This document shows positions 1 through 9,188 of a stretch of DNA of 64,000 nucleotides, piece by piece. The first letter of the stretch is position 1. Every line of letters starts with the position of its first letter. Both the position numbers and the translations under genes were made by a program. Source of the DNA: Virgifigura sp964551315. GTDB lineage: Bacteria > Pseudomonadota > Alphaproteobacteria > Dongiales > Dongiaceae. Under the pieces are notes generated by a model. The model saw nothing but the letters and a program-made list of their open reading frames with translations, ran no database searches and was not told where the DNA came from. Location of the stretch: NCBI GenBank assembly GCA_964551315.1, contig CAZKCM010000005.1, positions 56,867 to 120,866 on the forward strand. The letters run 5' to 3'.

Positions 1-1
1 T

Positions 2-772
2 CGGTTCCGGGACGAGGAGCTGCTGGGGGCGCCCCTGCACCGGCTGCAGGACATCCGCGGCAACCGGATCGCCTACATCTTTCAGGACCCGCTCACCACC
101 CTTAATCCGCTTTTCACCGTCGGTGAGCAGGTGGCCGAAGCGATCCGCCGCCATCAAGGCCTCGACCGCGGCCGCGCCCTGGCCCGGGCCGCCGACCTCT
201 TGGAAAGCGTCCAGATCCCGCGGGCAAGGGAGCGGCTCGGCGCCTATCCGCACGAGCTGTCGGGCGGTCAGCGGCAGCGGGTGACGATCGCTATGGCCCT
301 AGCCAACGATCCGGACCTGATCGTCGCCGACGAACCGACGACGGCGCTCGACGTGACGACGCAGGCGCAGGTGCTGCGGCTGCTCGACGAGCGGCGGCGG
401 GAGCGGGGGGCGGCGCTCATCTTCATCACCCACGACTTCGGCGTGGTCTCGGAACTCTGCGACCGGATCCTGGTGATGTATGCCGGCCGCGTCGTCGAGG
501 AGGGGCCGGTCGAAACCGTGTTCGCCGATCCGCGCCATCCCTACACGCGGCGGCTCATGGCCTGCGTCCCCGTCCTGGGCCAGCCCGAACGGTCGATCGA
601 CGCCATCCCGGGCCTTCCGCCGGCCGTAAACCGGCTGCCGCCGGGCTGTGCCTTCGCGCCGCGCTGCACCCTGGCGGTAGAGGCCTGCCGCCGCGGCGAG
701 ATCGCCCTGGAGCGACTCGGCGACAACCACGCGGTCCGGTGCATCCGGGCGCGGGAGCCCGGCCTTGCCTGA
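2..772 (+). CDS. Dipeptide/oligopeptide-type ABC transporter ATP-binding protein (DppD/OppD-like), 5' partial
   Basis: The gene is cut by the left window edge; the frame is open from base 2. It is an ATPase subunit of a Dpp/Opp-type importer, acting on the cytoplasmic face of the inner membrane. Walker A lies off the window, but the Q-loop (FQDPLTTLNP), signature (LSGGQRQRV), Walker B (LIVADEPTTALD) and H-loop (ITHDF) follow in the right order. After the nucleotide-binding domain comes the family's C-terminal extension with its cysteine motif (CAFAPRC). The stop overlaps the next ATPase gene by 8 bases, the usual DppD-DppF arrangement. Peptide, opine or nickel substrates cannot be told apart from the ATPase alone. 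Confidence 0.9.
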   Translation, partial: RFRDEELLGAPLHRLQDIRGNRIAYIFQDPLTTLNPLFTVGEQVAEAIRRHQGLDRGRALARAADLLESVQIPRARERLGAYPHELSGGQRQRVTIAMALANDPDLIVADEPTTALDVTTQAQVLRLLDERRRERGAALIFITHDFGVVSELCDRILVMYAGRVVEEGPVETVFADPRHPYTRRLMACVPVLGQPERSIDAIPGLPPAVNRLPPGCAFAPRCTLAVEACRRGEIALERLGDNHAVRCIRAREPGLA

Positions 773-1571
773 CCTCGTCATCGAGACGCGGGACCTTTGC
801 CGCAGCTTCGGCGGCGACCGGCGCTGGCTCGGCGCGCGCCGGCCGCCGATCCGGGCGGTCGATGGCGTCTCGCTTGCGGTCGAACGCGGAGGCACCCTCG
901 GCATCGTCGGCGAGTCGGGCTGCGGCAAGTCGACGCTTGCACGCATGCTTGTAGGGCTTCTCAAGCCGACCGCCGGCACAATCCTTCTCGACGGCCGGCC
1001 CGTCGAGGCGCTCGCGCGCGGGGACCGCCTCGCGTTCCGACGCAAGGTCCAGCTCGTGTTCCAGGATCCGCTCAGCTCGCTCAATCCGCGCAAGACGGTG
1101 CGACAGATCCTGGAGGCGCCGCTTCAGGTCCTGCTCGGCATGGACCGGGCCGGGCGGGCGGCACGGGTTTCCGAGCTGATGCAACTGGTCAGCCTGCGCC
1201 CGGAATTCGCCGATCGCTACCCGCACGAGTTCTCCGGCGGCCAGTGCCAGCGCATCGGCATCGCCCGCGCGCTGGCGGCGGAGCCGGAACTGGTTGTCCT
1301 CGACGAGCCGGTCTCGGCCCTCGACGTCTCCGTCCAGGCCCAGGTGCTGCGGTTGCTCAAGGACCTGCAACGCCGGCTCGGCCTCACCTATGTGTTCATT
1401 TCCCATGATCTCGCCGTGGTGGAGGCGCTTTGCGACCGGGTCGCGGTCATGCAGAACGGCGAGATCGTCGAGGAGGGGACGAGGGCCGAGGTCTTCCGGC
1501 ACCCTGCACACGACTACACCAGGCTTCTGCTTGCCTCCGTTCCCGTACCCGGACAGAGGCGGAGACCCTGA
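765..1571 (+). CDS. Dipeptide/oligopeptide-type ABC transporter ATP-binding protein (DppF/OppF-like)
   Basis: Second ATPase of the same importer. It has Walker A (GESGCGKSTLAR, about residues 48-59), Q-loop (FQDPLSSLNP), signature (FSGGQCQRIG), Walker B (LVVLDEPVSALD) and H-loop (ISHDLAVV). At 268 residues it is shorter than the usual 320-330: it stops at ASVPVPGQRRRP, where the C-terminal extension normally begins, so the cysteine motif of that extension is missing. The start overlaps the upstream ATPase by 8 bases, so the two are probably translationally coupled. The gene faces the convergent histidine kinase gene and ends the operon, whose permease and binding-protein genes must lie to the left. 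Confidence 0.88.
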   Translation: MPDLVIETRDLCRSFGGDRRWLGARRPPIRAVDGVSLAVERGGTLGIVGESGCGKSTLARMLVGLLKPTAGTILLDGRPVEALARGDRLAFRRKVQLVFQDPLSSLNPRKTVRQILEAPLQVLLGMDRAGRAARVSELMQLVSLRPEFADRYPHEFSGGQCQRIGIARALAAEPELVVLDEPVSALDVSVQAQVLRLLKDLQRRLGLTYVFISHDLAVVEALCDRVAVMQNGEIVEEGTRAEVFRHPAHDYTRLLLASVPVPGQRRRP

Positions 1572-1620
1572 CGAGGGGCTATGGCCGGGGCCTCCGAAGC
1601 GCGTCGGGTACCGCCGCGGT

Positions 1621-4428
1621 TCAGGGGGCGCTTGGCACGTCCAATGGGGGCACCGGCATGTATTTGTGTCCCTCGTCGTGGACGCCGCCACTCCAGGGCA
1701 TGACGATCGTGCAGCGAAGCCCCTCCGGATCGAAGGCGAGGTCGACCGTTCCTCCCAGCTCGTAGGCGATGCTGCGCTCGATCAGCTTGGTGCCGAAGCC
1801 TTCCACATCCGGCCGCGTTACCGCCGGGCCGTCCCGCTCGGTCCAGGAGAGCCGAAGCTGCGGACCGCGCTCGCCGCCCGACAGCTCCCAGCGGATCTCG
1901 ACCCGCCCGGCGGATGTCGAAAGCCCGCCATACTTGGCCGCGTTCGTCGCCAGCTCATGCAGGACGAGGCTGAGCGTCAGAGTCTGTCTTGGCGAGAGCG
2001 CCAGCGCCGGCCCGTGGACCGTGAGCGCCCGATCGCCCCCGGCATGCACCTGCAGGGCGTGCGATATCACCGTCTCCAGATCGGCCGATTGCCAGTGGCT
2101 CTGGGTCAGCAGGTCGTGCGCTGCGGCCAGCGCGCGCAGCCGCCCCACAAATGAGGCATTGAAAGCCTCGGGCGACGGGGCGCGCCGCAGGGTTTGGGAC
2201 GCGATGGCCAACACCACCGACAGTGTGTTCTTGACCCGGTGGTTGAGCTCGGCGACCAGCAGTCTCTGCTGATCTTCCGCGCGTTTGCGGGCCGTTAGGT
2301 CCATGACGTAGACAACGTGCTCGTCCGACTGCCCGGGCAGGATGGCGGCGGCCATCAGGACCGGGACATGGCTGCCGTCCTTCCGGATGAGCTCTGCCTC
2401 GACCGGGCCGCTGACACCGGTTCGGGCCAGCGTCTGCATGCGCCGGCGCGCGCGGTCCTGATCCTTCGGCGGCATCATCCTGTGCCAGTCCATGTCCCCG
2501 GACAGCAGCTCTTCACGCCGGTATCCGGTGAGCTTCAGGAACGCCTCGTTGACCTCGAGGATGCGGCCGTTGGAATCGCCGAAGCCGATGCCTATCACGG
2601 CCGTATCGATCATCCGCTGCAGGCGCTCCCGGTTCTCGCAAAGGGCCATTTCGGTCCGCTTGCGCTCGGTGATATCGGTGCAGGCGCCGGTTATGTGGGA
2701 CGGTCTGCCCTCGCCGTCGCGAATTACCTTTCCCTTGTCTGCCAGCCAGCGGACCGTGCCATCCGGCGAGACAACACGGTAATCCATCTCGAAGTCGAGC
2801 CCCTCGCGCGCGCTCCGGGCGCTGGCCTCGGCTACCGCCGCGCGATCCTCCGGATGGACGTAGGCCAGAAACTCGTCGAGGTGACGGATCGTCTTGCCGG
2901 GAGGCAGTCCTATGAGCTGTCCCACCGTTTCGTCCTCGTGCAGCGCGTTGCTCCGCAGGTCCCATCGATAGGTGACCGTCGAGGACGCGAGGAGGGCCGC
3001 ATGCAGGCGCTCATCGCGCTCGCGGAGCCGCTCCTGGCTTTCGCGCAAGGCGGTCTCGGCCCGCTTCTGCTGGTCGATGTCTTCGACCACGCAGATGAAG
3101 TAGCGCGGCGCGCCGCCGCATTCTTCGTCGCGCATGAGCGAGACGGTCACGCGGACCCACAGCGTGCGGCCATCCTTGCGACGGTAGCGCTTCTCCATCG
3201 CGAAGGTCTTTACGTCCCCTGCCAGAAGCCGCTCGCGGTTTACGCGACCGGCTTCGAGGTCGTCGGGGTGGGTGACCTCCCGAAAGGTCATGCGCAACAG
3301 CTCGTCCGCGCTGTAACCGACGATCTCGCAAAGTCGCTGGTTCACGCGCAACCAGCGCCCGTCAAGCCCGACATGCGATATGCCGACGGCCGCCTGCTCG
3401 AAGGTGCTGCGAAAACGCGCCTCGCTGGCCCGTAGCGCCTGCTTTGCCCATTTGCGCTCGGTGATGTCGCGGAAGTAGACCGACAGCCCGGTCGCGTTCG
3501 GATAGATCGTCATTCCGATCCAGCGGCCCAGCAGACCGGAGAACGTATCGAGCTCGACCGGCCGCCGCTCCGCGGCGGCCCGCAGATGCGCGGCGTGCAT
3601 CTCGTTGCCGGCCATCTCCGGGAACTCATCCCAGATGGTCTTGCCGAGAAGGTCTTGCCGCCGGCGGTCGAGAATCGCTTCGGCTTTGCGGTTTACGTAG
3701 GTGAATCGCCAGTGGCGGTCGAGGGCGTAGAACGCGGCACCGATGCTCTCGAGAATCTCGGCGGTCTGCCGGTGCGATCGATTCAGTTCGACCCGGATCC
3801 TCTGACGCAGAATCGCGGCGGCGAGGATATTTGCAAGGGCGCACAGGAAATCGATCTCGCTCTGACCGAAACGTTGCGGCGTCCCGGCATCGACCAGAAG
3901 CACGCCGTAGGCCAGGCCCTCGGCCTTGATCGGGACGGCGAGGAGCGCGGCGATGCCCTGCGCGCGCTGCCGTTCGGAGAGCGTGAAGGAGTTCTGTTTC
4001 GAGATGTCCTCGATCGCGAGGACGGTTCCGCTGCGCAGGCTGTGGCCAGATGGCGAGGCGGCGTCAGCCGGAAAGGTGACCTGACCAACCAGCGGCGCGG
4101 TCCAACCGACTGCTGCGCGCAGAAGAAGATCGTCGGTGGCGGCTCGATGCTCCAGAATCTGAGCGCTTTCCGTGCCGACACCCTCGGCCGCGGCCTCTGC
4201 CGTCTGTTGCAGGATCGACCCGAGATCGTCACCCGAAAGGGACCGTGCGCTGAGAGCCGCGACGATCGCCAGCCGGTGCGTGTCGCCCAAGGGCGCGCCG
4301 GCTCCCGCGGTTACCCCAATCGTGTGGCCGTTCCCCGGCGTTGCCGGCGCCGCGTCCTCCTCCGACCGCCGTGGAGACATCCGGAGCGGCCGGCGCGAGC
4401 CTACCTGGCGGCGTCTCGTCGTCGACAT
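1621..4428 (-). CDS. Sensor histidine kinase, GAF plus four PAS domains, HWE/HisKA_2 type
   Basis: A 935-residue sensor kinase that lacks obvious membrane segments, so it is probably cytoplasmic. Approximate order: a GAF domain (65-210), four PAS/PAC units (225-330, 340-465, 475-600, 605-725), then the phosphoacceptor helix with ELNHRVKNTLSVV (about 735) and an ATPase domain with HELATNAAKYGGL. The H-R-x-K-N box is typical of HWE/HisKA_2 kinases, common in alphaproteobacteria for light or stress signalling. I chose the ATG at 4428, preceded by AGAGGG, over an in-frame ATG 39 bases upstream. No partner regulator is adjacent; the nearest (4882-5553) lies 453 bases upstream. The sensed signal is unknown. 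Confidence 0.88.
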   Translation of the reverse strand: MSTTRRRQVGSRRPLRMSPRRSEEDAAPATPGNGHTIGVTAGAGAPLGDTHRLAIVAALSARSLSGDDLGSILQQTAEAAAEGVGTESAQILEHRAATDDLLLRAAVGWTAPLVGQVTFPADAASPSGHSLRSGTVLAIEDISKQNSFTLSERQRAQGIAALLAVPIKAEGLAYGVLLVDAGTPQRFGQSEIDFLCALANILAAAILRQRIRVELNRSHRQTAEILESIGAAFYALDRHWRFTYVNRKAEAILDRRRQDLLGKTIWDEFPEMAGNEMHAAHLRAAAERRPVELDTFSGLLGRWIGMTIYPNATGLSVYFRDITERKWAKQALRASEARFRSTFEQAAVGISHVGLDGRWLRVNQRLCEIVGYSADELLRMTFREVTHPDDLEAGRVNRERLLAGDVKTFAMEKRYRRKDGRTLWVRVTVSLMRDEECGGAPRYFICVVEDIDQQKRAETALRESQERLRERDERLHAALLASSTVTYRWDLRSNALHEDETVGQLIGLPPGKTIRHLDEFLAYVHPEDRAAVAEASARSAREGLDFEMDYRVVSPDGTVRWLADKGKVIRDGEGRPSHITGACTDITERKRTEMALCENRERLQRMIDTAVIGIGFGDSNGRILEVNEAFLKLTGYRREELLSGDMDWHRMMPPKDQDRARRRMQTLARTGVSGPVEAELIRKDGSHVPVLMAAAILPGQSDEHVVYVMDLTARKRAEDQQRLLVAELNHRVKNTLSVVLAIASQTLRRAPSPEAFNASFVGRLRALAAAHDLLTQSHWQSADLETVISHALQVHAGGDRALTVHGPALALSPRQTLTLSLVLHELATNAAKYGGLSTSAGRVEIRWELSGGERGPQLRLSWTERDGPAVTRPDVEGFGTKLIERSIAYELGGTVDLAFDPEGLRCTIVMPWSGGVHDEGHKYMPVPPLDVPSAP

Positions 4429-4881
4429 GAACGGTCCCTCTGTGCAGCGGTATCCGCGCTGCTTCAAACTTGGGGGATGTATGATTTGTCCCGTCGGTCC
4501 CCGTCCTGCTAAGTATTGTTAACGAGCTTCCTCGTGCTTCGCAATGCGCTAAGGGGCCGCACGCGGCCGCCGCGCCGGATGGCGGGTGGGTCGCGGCCTA
4601 TCGGGCCGAGCCATCGAACGGCCGGCCGGATTCGATGCGGGTCGTGCTCTCGGCTCCGACGGAGTATCCCGGTCGAGCCGGCTGCCTGACCCCGATACCC
4701 GGGCCCGATCCCGACATCGGGCGCATTCGGACGTGCATTCCGCCACCGAAGGAACAAGCCGTGCTCGGGAGGGGCTTCGCGGAAGCGGGCGATGCCGGCC
4801 GGCCCGCCGCAAGACGGTCCGGGCGGCATCGCCGGTGAGCCGGCTCCCGCGTGCCGGGTGAGGACGCGCGAAGGCGGGACC
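4429..4881. other. 453-base intergenic region between kinase and LuxR-type regulator
   Basis: This stretch holds the 5' region of the kinase gene. Short frames on both strands are arginine-rich and look like GC-driven shadows. I see no tRNA, repeat or convincing terminator. Confidence 0.5.
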
Positions 4882-5553
4882 TCAGCTCGAGCCGATGCTT
4901 TCCGCGGTCTCCAGAATTCCGTGGTTACGTGCCCAGAGCGCCGCCTGGGTCCGATTGTTGGCGGCGATCTTCTTCATCAGGCTCTTAAGATGGACCTTTA
5001 CTGTCCCCTCGGTGATGCCCAGCGCCCGTGCGATCAGCTTGTTGCTGTAGCCGTTCAGAAGGCATCGGAGAATCTGCTTTTCGCGGTCCGTCAGGTTGCG
5101 CTGCGAATCCACGAGGCTGATATGATCAAAGTCCCTCACATTGGTGGCCAGCATGCTGGCAAGCGGGCCGGGGAGCACCTTCTCGCCCTTCATCACCAGA
5201 AGAAGCGACAGCGAAAAGGCTTCTACGGACAACTCGTTCACCAGATATCCATCGGCGCCCGCCTTCAGTGCGCGGGCCATGTCGGACAGGCTCAATTCGT
5301 TCGCGAGGACGACGATGCGGCAATCGTCATTGCCTTCGCGCAACCGACGGAGACCTTCGATATCTTTTTCCTGGTGGCTGCTGAAGTCCGCGACGACAAG
5401 TTGCGGCGTCAAGCCTTCGCTGACCAGGGCTTCTACACTGGCAAAGTCGCGGCCTTCGGCGATGATGACGAATTGGGCGGGATCCAGTATCTGACGAAGA
5501 CCTTGGCGAAACAGTCGATTGCTGCCGATTAATACGACATTGATCGGGTTCAT
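4882..5553 (-). CDS. LuxR/NarL-family response regulator with degenerate receiver
   Basis: A 223-residue transcriptional regulator with an N-terminal receiver (about 4-120) and a C-terminal LuxR helix-turn-helix (LTDREKQILRCLLNGYSN ... GTVKVHLKSLMKKI, about 155-205). The phosphoacceptor position is an Asp (D56 in VVADFSS). The acidic pair that binds magnesium is replaced by G10-S11 (LIGSN where LVDDH is expected), and the conserved Lys is N106 (GYLVNELS). Phosphorylation by a kinase is therefore doubtful, and the protein may act constitutively or through another signal. The gene is preceded by a long AT-rich region. The neighbouring kinase is a different type, so a pairing is not shown. Confidence 0.87.
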   Translation of the reverse strand: MNPINVVLIGSNRLFRQGLRQILDPAQFVIIAEGRDFASVEALVSEGLTPQLVVADFSSHQEKDIEGLRRLREGNDDCRIVVLANELSLSDMARALKAGADGYLVNELSVEAFSLSLLLVMKGEKVLPGPLASMLATNVRDFDHISLVDSQRNLTDREKQILRCLLNGYSNKLIARALGITEGTVKVHLKSLMKKIAANNRTQAALWARNHGILETAESIGSS

Positions 5554-6037
5554 CCTGATCTCCCTGTCAAGCTAGCTCTTTTGCCGGCCTAGAGGGAGTC
5601 CCTTTCGCCCCTTCCGAGCTTACTTCTGAACTAAAGAATCGATCGATATCGTTCTTTTGTAATTAATAAAAACTGTCTTTTGGACTCTACAGGGTGAACG
5701 GATTTTATCTGATGATCCAGCTGCCAAACTTCAGGCCGAGTGAGCGGAACATCCTGAGCTTTATGTGTTCATTTTATATAAGACCAACAGGTTAATCAAC
5801 ATTACCTTCCTCGGGGCGACGACCGGTCGGGCGAGTCGCCGCAAGCGGGGCCCTCAAAAGGGGTAGTCACTTTTGTGGCGTGGCCGTAACGCGGCCGGCG
5901 GCCAGCGGCGCAGCGACCGGCGCTGCGATGGACGAAAGGGGGTGAGAAGGTCGACGAGGCGGCCAGCTAAGACCGCGGCCCGCCCGATGGACGCGCTTGC
6001 CGCGCGGCATGCGGGCGGGGCGGATGCTTCGACCGGG
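5554..6037. promoter_or_regulatory. 484-base AT-rich intergenic region
   Basis: Bases 5620-5800 are markedly AT-rich against the GC-rich window (for example TAATTAATAAAAACTG near 5660) and hold the upstream region of the LuxR-type regulator. I see no ORF, tRNA or clear terminator. It is probably a promoter or regulator-binding region, but no specific site can be named. Confidence 0.4.
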
Positions 6038-6433
6038 CTACTGGGTGGCTTCCTTGAGATAGGCGATGATGTCTTGCCGGTCCTGTTCTTTCCGCAGGCC
6101 GGGGAAGACCATCTTGTTGCCGGGGATGTACTCGCGCGGGTTCTCGAGCCAGTGATCCATCGTCTCCTCATTCCAGACGATATCGGCGCTCTTCAACGCG
6201 TCCGAGTAGTTGAATCCCTCGGCCGTACCCGCCTCGCGGCCGAAGACTCCATGGAGCGACGGGCCGACCTTGTTCTGACCCGCCTCGAGCGCGTGGCACG
6301 CCCGACACCGGGCGAACAGTTTTTCGCCCTTTGCCGGGTCGCCCTGTGCCTGGGCGGCGCCGCTCGACAGTGCCAGAAAGGCCACGAGTCCGCCAGCGAT
6401 CAGCTTCCCGGCAATACACGTCGATTTCGTCAT
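6038..6433 (-). CDS. Class I cytochrome c (c2/c550-like), periplasmic
   Basis: A soluble monoheme electron carrier of about 131 residues. A signal peptide (hydrophobic IAGGLVAFLALSSGAAQAQ) is followed by the heme site CRACH, the cytochrome c2 landmark VGPSLHGVFGREAG, and the distal Met ligand in NKMVFPGL. The C-terminal helix RQDIIAYLKEAT is typical. I chose the ATG at 6433; another in-frame ATG lies at 6451. It stands alone between the AT-rich region and the pip gene. Transfer of electrons from a quinoprotein dehydrogenase to a terminal oxidase would suit the methylotrophic setting, but that is inferred from context; xoxG at 34891 is the dedicated cytochrome for XoxF. Confidence 0.88.
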   Translation of the reverse strand: MTKSTCIAGKLIAGGLVAFLALSSGAAQAQGDPAKGEKLFARCRACHALEAGQNKVGPSLHGVFGREAGTAEGFNYSDALKSADIVWNEETMDHWLENPREYIPGNKMVFPGLRKEQDRQDIIAYLKEATQ

Positions 6434-6546
6434 GAGGCTTGCCTTTCCCAAATTCTACAAATTGCAATCGCCTGCTTGTTACCGTGCCATTCTATAAAAG
6501 CCGTTCCACCGGGTGTCGAGCCAGCATCTGCGGCCAATCGCCGCGT

Positions 6547-7500
6547 TCAGCCTATGCGCCGGCCGAGTTCGTCGATCGCGTGGGTCAGGGCGCGACGGAC
6601 CGCCGGCTCGCTCAGCGAATGCCCAGCCGCCTCGACCATGCGGAGATCGCCGCTGCTCCAGCGGACCGCCAGCTCGTGGGCCGTCGCCGGCGGGCAGAGC
6701 AGGTCGTAGCGGCTTTGCACGATGATGCCCGGAATGTCCCGAAGCCGGTCGGCGCCGGCCAGCAGTTCTCCCGGCCGCAAGAAACAGTCGTGGCGAAAAT
6801 AGTGCCATTCGACGAACGGTGTGTTTGGCGGCGCGCGCGTGCCGCCCGGGTCCGCCAGGGAATCCGGCAAGGCGACCCGGCCGGGGTTCAGCACGGACAG
6901 CGCGCGTTCGTAATCGTGCCAGACGAAGGCGGCCGGGCGATGGATCGCCGGATCCGGATTCATCAGGCGCGCGCCGTAGGCCCGCAAAGGCTCCGCGCGT
7001 TCCGCCTCGGGAAGCAGCCCGACGAAGCGCCGCCACAGCTCCGGATAGAAGATCCGCGGACCACGGACGAAGGCCCAGTCGATCTCCTCCGCACCGCCTA
7101 GAAACACCGCACGCAGCGCGATTGCCGTCACCCGCGACGGAAACGCCTCGGCATAGGCAAGGGCGAGAAGCGAGCCCCAGGATCCGCCCACCACCATCCA
7201 CCGCTCGATGTCCAGCGCCTCGCGGATTCGTTCCATGTCGGCGACGAGGTCCTGGGTGCTGTTGTGCGCGAGGCCGCGCTTCGGCGTGCTGCGCCCGGCG
7301 CCGCGCTGGTCGAACAGCACGATGCGAAACAGCGCCGGATCGAACAGGGTGCGATGCTCCGGCTGGCAACCGCTGCCGGGCCCGCCATGCAGGAACACGA
7401 CCGGCACGCCGTTCGGGTTGCCCGCTTCCTCGACATGCAGAACGTGGCCGTCGCCGACCGGCAGCATGCGGTGGCCGCCCTTGTCCGTCTTGCTCGTCAT
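6547..7500 (-). CDS. pip: Proline iminopeptidase (alpha/beta hydrolase, S33)
   Basis: A 317-residue cytoplasmic alpha/beta hydrolase that would remove N-terminal proline from peptides. The oxyanion motif VVFLHGGPGSGC, the RIVLFDQRGAGRS signature and the nucleophile elbow GGSWGS are the family's hallmarks; the acid lies in QSRYDLLCP and the catalytic His in AAGHSLSEP. Length matches the family (about 310-320). The start codon overlaps the folP stop (ATGA, 7497-7500), so it is the last gene of an SRPBCC-folP-pip unit. The partnership with folP is probably not functional. Confidence 0.9.
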   Translation of the reverse strand: MTSKTDKGGHRMLPVGDGHVLHVEEAGNPNGVPVVFLHGGPGSGCQPEHRTLFDPALFRIVLFDQRGAGRSTPKRGLAHNSTQDLVADMERIREALDIERWMVVGGSWGSLLALAYAEAFPSRVTAIALRAVFLGGAEEIDWAFVRGPRIFYPELWRRFVGLLPEAERAEPLRAYGARLMNPDPAIHRPAAFVWHDYERALSVLNPGRVALPDSLADPGGTRAPPNTPFVEWHYFRHDCFLRPGELLAGADRLRDIPGIIVQSRYDLLCPPATAHELAVRWSSGDLRMVEAAGHSLSEPAVRRALTHAIDELGRRIG

Positions 7501-8651
7501 GCGTCCGGCCGCGCCTCCGGGCCGTTCAGCCGCTCCCAGAGCGTTGCGATCTGGCGCGTCTCGGCGACGTCATGGACGCGCAGGATCTGCACGCCTTGGC
7601 CGAGGGCGTGCATCGCCGCGCCGAGCGAGGACGGCAGGCGCTGCCGCGGCGTTGCTCTCTCGCTGCCTGGGTCGCCAAGGCCTTTCCGCGACGCGCCGAG
7701 AAGGAGCGGCACACCGAGCCCGTGATAGAGGGCGAGGCTGCGCAGCACCGCAAGGTTCTGCGGCGCGCGCTTGCCGAAACCGATCCCGGGGTCGGCAATC
7801 AGGCGCCGTCGCTCGATCCCGGCGGCGATGCAGGCTTCCAGTCGCGCCTCCAGGTAATCGAACACGTCCAGCGCAACGTCCTCATAGACCGGGGCAAGGT
7901 TCATGGTGGCGGGTTCGCCGCGCATGTGCATCAGAACGATCGCGGCGTCGCTCGCGGCCGCGACATCCAGGCTGTCCGCGTCCCAGGTCAGGGCGGAGAT
8001 GTCATTGATGATCCGTGCCCCGGCGGAGAGCGCGACCCGCATGACCGGCGCGTGTCGCGTGTCGATGGAGAGTTGCGTGCCGCGCAGGTCATCGCGCGCC
8101 GCCAGCCCCTCGATCACCGGCAGGATCCGTGCAATTTCCTCGTCGAGGGGGACCGGCGTGGCGCCGGGGCGGGTCGATTCGCCGCCGACGTCGAGGATGT
8201 CGGCACCGGCCGCAACCAGGGCGGCGCCCTGCGCAACCGCCGCCGCGGGATCGAGATACGCGCCGCCGTCGGAGAAGCTGTCCGGCGTCGCGTTGATGAT
8301 GCCCATCAGCCGCGGCCGGTCATAAGGTCGGCCATCCTGGTCGGCGCGCGGGCCGGAGATGCGGTCAAGCAACAGGGCGACCCGTGCCTCGACCCGGCCG
8401 CCGATCCGCTCCGCCCACCGGTCCAACGCGCTCAGCGATACGGCGACGCGATCGATCCGGCCGGCGTCGCGGATGCAGACCTCGCAGCCGGTGAAGGCCA
8501 AAGGGCCGCCGGCGAGCGGTCGTGCGGAGCCGGCGGCGACCATCGCCGCCGCCGCGTCGCCGCCGACCAGTCCGACGGGCCGCAGATAGACGCGTGCGGA
8601 ATTGGAAAGACCGCCGTCGGGAAGACCGGCGGGACGTGCGCCGCCGCTCAC
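7497..8651 (-). CDS. folP: Dihydropteroate synthase with N-terminal extension
   Basis: Condenses hydroxymethyl-dihydropterin pyrophosphate with 4-aminobenzoate in folate synthesis. Motifs run in order: LMGIINATPDSFSDGG, DILDVGGESTRPGA, LSIDTRHAPVM, IINDISAL, VLMHMRGEPATMN, DPGIGFGKR and LLLGASRKG. About 110 residues precede the barrel (SARVYLRPVGL ... LAGGPLAFTGCEV), which makes the protein 384 residues against the usual 270-290; I recall similar extensions in other alphaproteobacterial FolP proteins. I chose the GTG at 8651 because it overlaps the SRPBCC stop (GTGA); the frame is open further upstream but that part shadows the SRPBCC gene. Next to an H4MPT island a role in that pterin is conceivable, but the motifs are those of normal FolP. 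Confidence 0.86.
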   Translation of the reverse strand: MSGGARPAGLPDGGLSNSARVYLRPVGLVGGDAAAAMVAAGSARPLAGGPLAFTGCEVCIRDAGRIDRVAVSLSALDRWAERIGGRVEARVALLLDRISGPRADQDGRPYDRPRLMGIINATPDSFSDGGAYLDPAAAVAQGAALVAAGADILDVGGESTRPGATPVPLDEEIARILPVIEGLAARDDLRGTQLSIDTRHAPVMRVALSAGARIINDISALTWDADSLDVAAASDAAIVLMHMRGEPATMNLAPVYEDVALDVFDYLEARLEACIAAGIERRRLIADPGIGFGKRAPQNLAVLRSLALYHGLGVPLLLGASRKGLGDPGSERATPRQRLPSSLGAAMHALGQGVQILRVHDVAETRQIATLWERLNGPEARPDA

Positions 8652-9064
8652 GTCCCGAAGATCGTCTTGAGCTTGTCGAAGCCGGCCGCGTAGATTCCTT
8701 CGATCACCTTGACCGCCTCGGCCTCGGAAGCTCCTGCCGGCGCGAACTCGCTGCTCCAGTGAACGGTGCTGTGTCCGTCGCCGCCGGACACCCGCAGGGT
8801 CGAGACGTAGTCTCGCACCGGCAGTGGTCCCTCGAGAATCGTGTAACGGAGCGACCGCCCGGCCGCGTCCAGGTTTTCGAGACGCTCGCGGAGGAGCCCG
8901 CCGCCCGCGAGATGCAGGTCCCGGACCGCACCCACGCCCGTGCCATCCGTTTCCGACCGGGACACGGCCGGATGCCACCGTTCCAGGGCGGCGAAGTCCC
9001 CGACCGTCGCCCAGACCGCGTCGGCCGATGCGTCGAGATCTACGGACATCGAAACCTTGGCCAT
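8648..9064 (-). CDS. SRPBCC-family (polyketide cyclase-like) protein
   Basis: A 138-residue START/SRPBCC-fold protein of the type that binds small hydrophobic ligands. It begins AKVSMSVDLDASADAVWATV and continues with GDFAALERWHPAV, the typical first strand and helix of this fold, and ends with the long C-terminal helix AVKVIEGIYAAGFDKLKTIF. I chose the ATG at 9064 (MAKVSM), since the preceding 27 residues of the open frame look non-coding. It ends in a GTGA overlap with folP and lies 124 bases after fhcC on the same strand. No ligand can be inferred. Confidence 0.75.
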   Translation of the reverse strand: MAKVSMSVDLDASADAVWATVGDFAALERWHPAVSRSETDGTGVGAVRDLHLAGGGLLRERLENLDAAGRSLRYTILEGPLPVRDYVSTLRVSGGDGHSTVHWSSEFAPAGASEAEAVKVIEGIYAAGFDKLKTIFGT

Positions 9065-9188
9065 AGCGCCTCCTCCCGCTTCCGTCCTTACCTTGGTTCT
9101 TGTCTTGACTGATCGGCACCCGCGCCATGCGCGCCGGTTCGACAATGGTATCGGAAGGAGTCCCCCTTTGCCATGCGCGGAGGGCGTC

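Noticed and set aside
6819..8693. A 624-codon plus-strand frame opposite pip and folP
   Set aside because: Antisense shadow of two conserved genes; low-complexity Arg/Pro content.
8652..9128. N-terminal extension of FolP up to 9128
   Set aside because: The added 159 residues are the out-of-frame reading of the SRPBCC gene; the GTGA overlap at 8648-8651 gives a better start.
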